Shown: positions 5,846 through 8,164 of the stretch, one piece after another
How the letters are laid out: each line of letters begins with the position of its first letter
Numbering within the stretch: the stretch's first letter is position 1
Source: Syntrophales bacterium
GTDB lineage: Bacteria > Desulfobacterota > Syntrophia > Syntrophales > UBA5619
DNA length: 8,164 nt
Assembly (NCBI GenBank): GCA_023229765.1
Contig: JALNYO010000064.1
Location: forward strand, 1-8,164
Reading direction: 5' to 3'
The notes under the pieces: generated by a model
Told to the model about the DNA's origin: nothing
What the model saw: the letters and a program-made list of their open reading frames with translations, nothing else
The model's database searches: none
Translations under genes and position numbers: made by a program

Positions 5846-6547
5846 ATGATGTTTACCCCACTGCAACGGAAGCGGTTTTCCGATGAAATAGTCGAACAAA
5901 TTGTAGCGCTTATCAAGAACGGACAGCTCCGACCTGGGGACACCCTGCCTTGCGAACGAAAAATTGCGGAGAAACTCAACGTCAGCCGTCCCCCCCTCCG
6001 GGAGGCCCTCAAGACCCTGGAGACGCTCGGATTCATCGAAATACGGCAGCGGAAAAAAAGCATCATCAAATCGGTTGCCGATGTCTCCCTGCACAATCCG
6101 CTGGCTCAGGTGATTCAGGGGGACGAGGAGATGACGATCCAGCTTTTGGAGGTTCGCAAAATACTGGAATCATGGGCGGCGGCCGAGGCGTGCCGTCGTG
6201 CGACAGACGAAGATATGGCGATTCTCGAAGGGGTATATGCGGATTTAGAGCGGGATTTCCAAAATGGAGAACTGGGCGTCGATGCGGATGTACGTTTTCA
6301 TCTGTCGATCTACCAGGCAGCAAAGAACACCGTTTTGTCCCATATCGCCTCCACTCTTCTTTCGCTGCTTCATCAGGCTCAGCGGATAACCCGTCAGGCG
6401 ATGTTCGAGGAAACAGTGAACCGAAAGCGGCTTCTGGAGCAGCATCGGCTCATCCTTGAGGCGATCCGGGAGCGAAATCAGGAACAGGCCCGGGAGGCGT
6501 TGCGGAATCACCTGGACTACGCGGAAAGCTATTTTGTTTCCCGGTAA
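5846..6547 (+). CDS. GntR-family transcriptional regulator, FadR subfamily (FCD domain)
   Basis: This 233-residue DNA-binding repressor or activator has an N-terminal winged helix-turn-helix (about 7-75), with the family core RPGDTLPCERKIAEKLNVSRPPLREAL (29-55) and the wing LGFIEIRQRKKSIIKSV. An all-helical FCD effector domain follows (about 95-228). The pattern Asp148-x3-His152, His200 and His222 corresponds to the metal-binding Asp/His set of FCD domains, so a metal-assisted carboxylate ligand is plausible. Start ATG 5846 (an adjacent ATG lies at 5849) follows AAAGGTGAG at 5836-5844. It is divergent from the mutase-ligase operon and 27 nt ahead of the SDR gene, the classic arrangement of a local regulator. 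The palindrome at 5643-5655 is its likely target. The inducer is probably the pathway acid or its CoA ester, which is inference. Confidence 0.92.
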   Translation: MMFTPLQRKRFSDEIVEQIVALIKNGQLRPGDTLPCERKIAEKLNVSRPPLREALKTLETLGFIEIRQRKKSIIKSVADVSLHNPLAQVIQGDEEMTIQLLEVRKILESWAAAEACRRATDEDMAILEGVYADLERDFQNGELGVDADVRFHLSIYQAAKNTVLSHIASTLLSLLHQAQRITRQAMFEETVNRKRLLEQHRLILEAIRERNQEQAREALRNHLDYAESYFVSR

Positions 6548-6574
6548 TAGTCGGGATTAACCAAAGGAGGAAAA

Positions 6575-7369
6575 ATGCTCGATATTGAACAGGCAGTTGC
6601 GGTAATAACAGGCGCCGGCAGCGGGATCGGCGAGGCAGTAGCCAGATACTGGGTGCAGAGAAAAGGGAAGGCTGTGCTTGCGGATATAGTTCCGGAGAAT
6701 TTATCGAGGGTGGAGCGGGAACTCACCGCTCTCGGGGGCGACGTCTGTTCCATGCTCTGCGATGTGACAAAGGAAGAGGACAATTCCAGGCTCGCCGCCC
6801 TTGCCGTTGAGCGCTACCAGCGGATCAACCTTGTTTTCCCCGCCGCAGGAATCATCAAAGACGGCATGTTTTTGTCGCCCGACCGGGAAACGGGCAAGGT
6901 GACCGGCAAGATGTCGCTCCGACAGTTCCAATCGGTTTTGGACATCAACCTGACCGGCGTTTTTCTTACCATCCGCGAGTGCGCGGAACAGATGATCAAT
7001 TCCGGCTCGAAAGGGCTGATCTGCCTTATGTCCTCAACGGGCTCGCTGGGGACGGCGGGGCAGATCAACTACTCCTCGTCCAAGGCGGCGATGTCCGTCA
7101 TTCCCAAGGTTCTTACCGCCGAGTTTTTCAGAAGAAATCTGGCGGACCGTATCCGCTGCGTCGCGGTGGCGCCGGGATATGTGGCAACCCCGATGGTGAA
7201 GGGGATGGATGAGAGGGCCCTGGGGAAAATCATCAGCGACGTTCCCATTGGTCGGCTGATAGAACCGGAAGAGATCGCCTCTTTGATCTGCGAGCTTTAC
7301 AAAAACGAGGCGCTGGCGGGCGAGGTGTTCTTCATCCACGGCGGCCTGCGGCTGGGATCGCGCGGCTGA
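6575..7369 (+). CDS. Short-chain dehydrogenase/reductase (FabG-like SDR)
   Basis: This 264-residue cytoplasmic NAD(P)(H)-dependent oxidoreductase probably interconverts a hydroxyl and a keto group. It has the cofactor glycine motif TGAGSGIG (12-19), Asp37 at the end of beta-2 (which favours NAD(H)), CDV (62-64), Asn125 in DINLTG, Ser154 in LMSSTGS, the catalytic YSSSK (Tyr166, Lys170) and APGYVATPM (199-207). The usual NNAG is FPAAG (88-92). About 12 extra residues (roughly 102-113, DRETGKVTGKMS) precede the Asn helix. The start has a strong AAAGGAGG at 6563-6570 just ahead of ATG 6575. It is 27 nt after the regulator and co-directional, so likely co-transcribed. It may act on a 3-hydroxyacyl-CoA made by the divergent mutase pathway, but a fatty-acid or unrelated reductase role cannot be excluded. 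Confidence 0.9.
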   Translation: MLDIEQAVAVITGAGSGIGEAVARYWVQRKGKAVLADIVPENLSRVERELTALGGDVCSMLCDVTKEEDNSRLAALAVERYQRINLVFPAAGIIKDGMFLSPDRETGKVTGKMSLRQFQSVLDINLTGVFLTIRECAEQMINSGSKGLICLMSSTGSLGTAGQINYSSSKAAMSVIPKVLTAEFFRRNLADRIRCVAVAPGYVATPMVKGMDERALGKIISDVPIGRLIEPEEIASLICELYKNEALAGEVFFIHGGLRLGSRG

Positions 7370-7389
7370 GCGAGCCGGATGCTTGCCGG

Positions 7390-7668
7390 TTAGAAAAAGA
7401 TCTTGTCCCGGTTCATCAGCTCATAGCTCCCGCCGTGCTCCAGTTCCATGAATTTGCGCTTGCCGATGCCGACGCCATGTTCGCCGGTGCAGGTGCCGCC
7501 CAGTTCCATGGCGCGGCCGACTATTTTGTCGTTGATGCCGGCTGGCAATTTGCCAATGTGCGAAGAGATGTCATGGATGTGAAGCTCCCGGTTCGAGATG
7601 CCCGTTGAAAACCTGTCCGGGTCCACGAAAGATGCTAAAACACTTATCTGGCCCTGCGTGAATTTCAT
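7390..7668 (-). pseudogene. Remnant of FAD-linked oxidase (GlcD / D-lactate dehydrogenase type), C-terminal fragment
   Basis: An open frame of 92 codons whose second half is the C-terminal signature of GlcD/D-lactate dehydrogenase-type flavoproteins: INDKIVGRAMELGG (45-58), TCTGEHGVGIGKRKFMELEHG (59-79). Intact relatives are about 450-480 residues, so the whole FAD-binding domain is missing. The ending is also damaged. After SYELM the expected segment of about a dozen residues leading to NPxKIF is absent and the frame jumps to NRDKIFF and the stop, an apparent in-frame deletion. Residues 1-43 align poorly with the family. ATG 7668 has no clear ribosome binding site. It sits between the SDR (convergent, 20 nt) and the hydrogenase-like gene (55 nt downstream of that stop, same strand), so it may be a leftover of an operon end. 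A short expressed protein is unlikely but not excluded. Confidence 0.75.
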
Positions 7669-7723
7669 CGTTGATTGTTTTACTTCGTATTTGAGATGTT
7701 GGAAGCTTGAGGACCTATCACAA

Positions 7724-8164
7724 CTAAAGGTCGTTTCCTGAGTAGGAGAGGTTGAAGCTCTTGTTGATCAGCGGAAAATCCGGGACGATGTAGCCGGCCG
7801 CGGCATAACCGAGCAGTGTCCAGTTTAAGAAAGAGGGGTCGCGCAGGGCCACGCGACCTATTTCGCCCTGTTTGTCTGTGCGGATGAAATAGACGATGCT
7901 GCCCCGCCAACCTTCCACGATTCCAACCGATAGAGAGTTTTTCCGGAAAGTCAGGGCAGTGGATGTTGCCTGAATCGCTCCTGCGGGCAAACCTGCCAGC
8001 GCCTGCTGGAGGATCTTGATGGAACCATAAACCTCCGTCACCCGCGCCATAAAACGGGCATACACATCGCCTCCTGTTTTTGCGAATGTCTCGGCAGCGT
8101 AGAGACTATCGTAAGCAGCATAGGGATAATCGCGCCGCGCATCGCTTGTGAGGCCGAGCGCCTT
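7724..8164 (-). CDS. Group 4 hydrogenase/NuoD-like large subunit, C-terminal part (HycE/HyfG family)
   Basis: The frame is open from the window edge (5' end missing) and gives 146 residues plus TAG. It matches the C-terminal part of the complex I 49-kDa/group 4 [NiFe]-hydrogenase large-subunit family: SDARRDYPYAAYD, GGDVYARFMARVTEVYGSI, SVGIVEGWRGSIVYFIRTD, RDPSFLNWTLLGYA and IVPDFPLINKSFNLSYSGNDL at the end. In true hydrogenases the last region carries DPCxxC, whose cysteines hold the NiFe centre. Here the corresponding segment has no cysteine at all. The protein is therefore probably from an energy-converting hydrogenase-related (Ehr) or complex-I-like membrane complex that does not bind NiFe, at least through this pair. 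The N-terminal CxxC region is outside the window. It is likely the last intact gene of an operon entering from the right. The internal GTG at 8065 is not a true start. Confidence 0.88.
   Translation of the reverse strand, partial: KALGLTSDARRDYPYAAYDSLYAAETFAKTGGDVYARFMARVTEVYGSIKILQQALAGLPAGAIQATSTALTFRKNSLSVGIVEGWRGSIVYFIRTDKQGEIGRVALRDPSFLNWTLLGYAAAGYIVPDFPLINKSFNLSYSGNDL

Noticed and set aside
7373..7391. Possible terminator after the SDR gene (CCGG repeated around 7-8 nt)
   Set aside because: The stem is only about 4 bp because CCGG is self-complementary, and no T-run follows on the plus strand.
7724..8065. A 113-residue protein starting at GTG 8065
   Set aside because: The frame stays open to the window edge and the upstream residues (SDARRDYPYAAYD and TGGD) continue the family alignment, so this is an internal codon of a longer gene.

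Overview
The window looks like part of the chromosome of an anaerobic, moderately GC-rich bacterium. A Desulfobacterota/Syntrophales-like (deltaproteobacterial) host is my best guess. This rests on gene content only: a Liv-type carboxylate/amino-acid importer, a PaaK-type CoA ligase, a two-subunit B12-dependent acyl-CoA mutase, a FadR-type regulator, and the end of a membrane hydrogenase-related large subunit. No phylogenetic marker is present, so the assignment stays tentative.

Layout. Positions 1-1696 (+) hold the 3' end of livM, then livG and livF, the ATPases of a branched-chain-type ABC importer. Three perfect 21-bp tandem repeats lie across the livM stop codon. A GC-rich hairpin (1742-1771) separates livF from a converging minus-strand operon. 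That operon, read in its own direction, encodes the large catalytic subunit of a coenzyme-B12 mutase (5523-3763), a separate B12-binding small subunit (3638-3222), and a PaaK-like acyl-CoA ligase (3194-1791). An AT-rich divergent control region (5530-5845) contains a perfect 13-bp palindrome of the FadR/PdhR operator type. From it a FadR-subfamily GntR regulator (5846-6547) and a short-chain dehydrogenase (6575-7369) are read on the plus strand. The right end (minus strand) has a decayed C-terminal remnant of a D-lactate/glycolate-oxidase-type FAD protein (7390-7668), then the last 146 codons of a group-4-hydrogenase/NuoD-like large subunit (7724 to the window edge).

How it may work (inference): a carboxylic acid taken up by the Liv system is thioesterified by the ligase, its carbon skeleton is rearranged by the mutase, and a hydroxyacyl product may be oxidised by the SDR, under control of the divergent regulator. 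The ligase plus two-subunit mutase layout recalls the 2-hydroxyisobutyryl-CoA (Hcl/HcmAB) system. However, the mutase active site matches none of the methylmalonyl-, isobutyryl- or 2-hydroxyisobutyryl-CoA mutases: Leu sits at the Tyr89 position, Leu at the Hcm Asp117 position, Arg is kept at Arg207, and Asn replaces the normally invariant His244. The substrate is therefore unknown. This mutase operon is the most promising undescribed element here.
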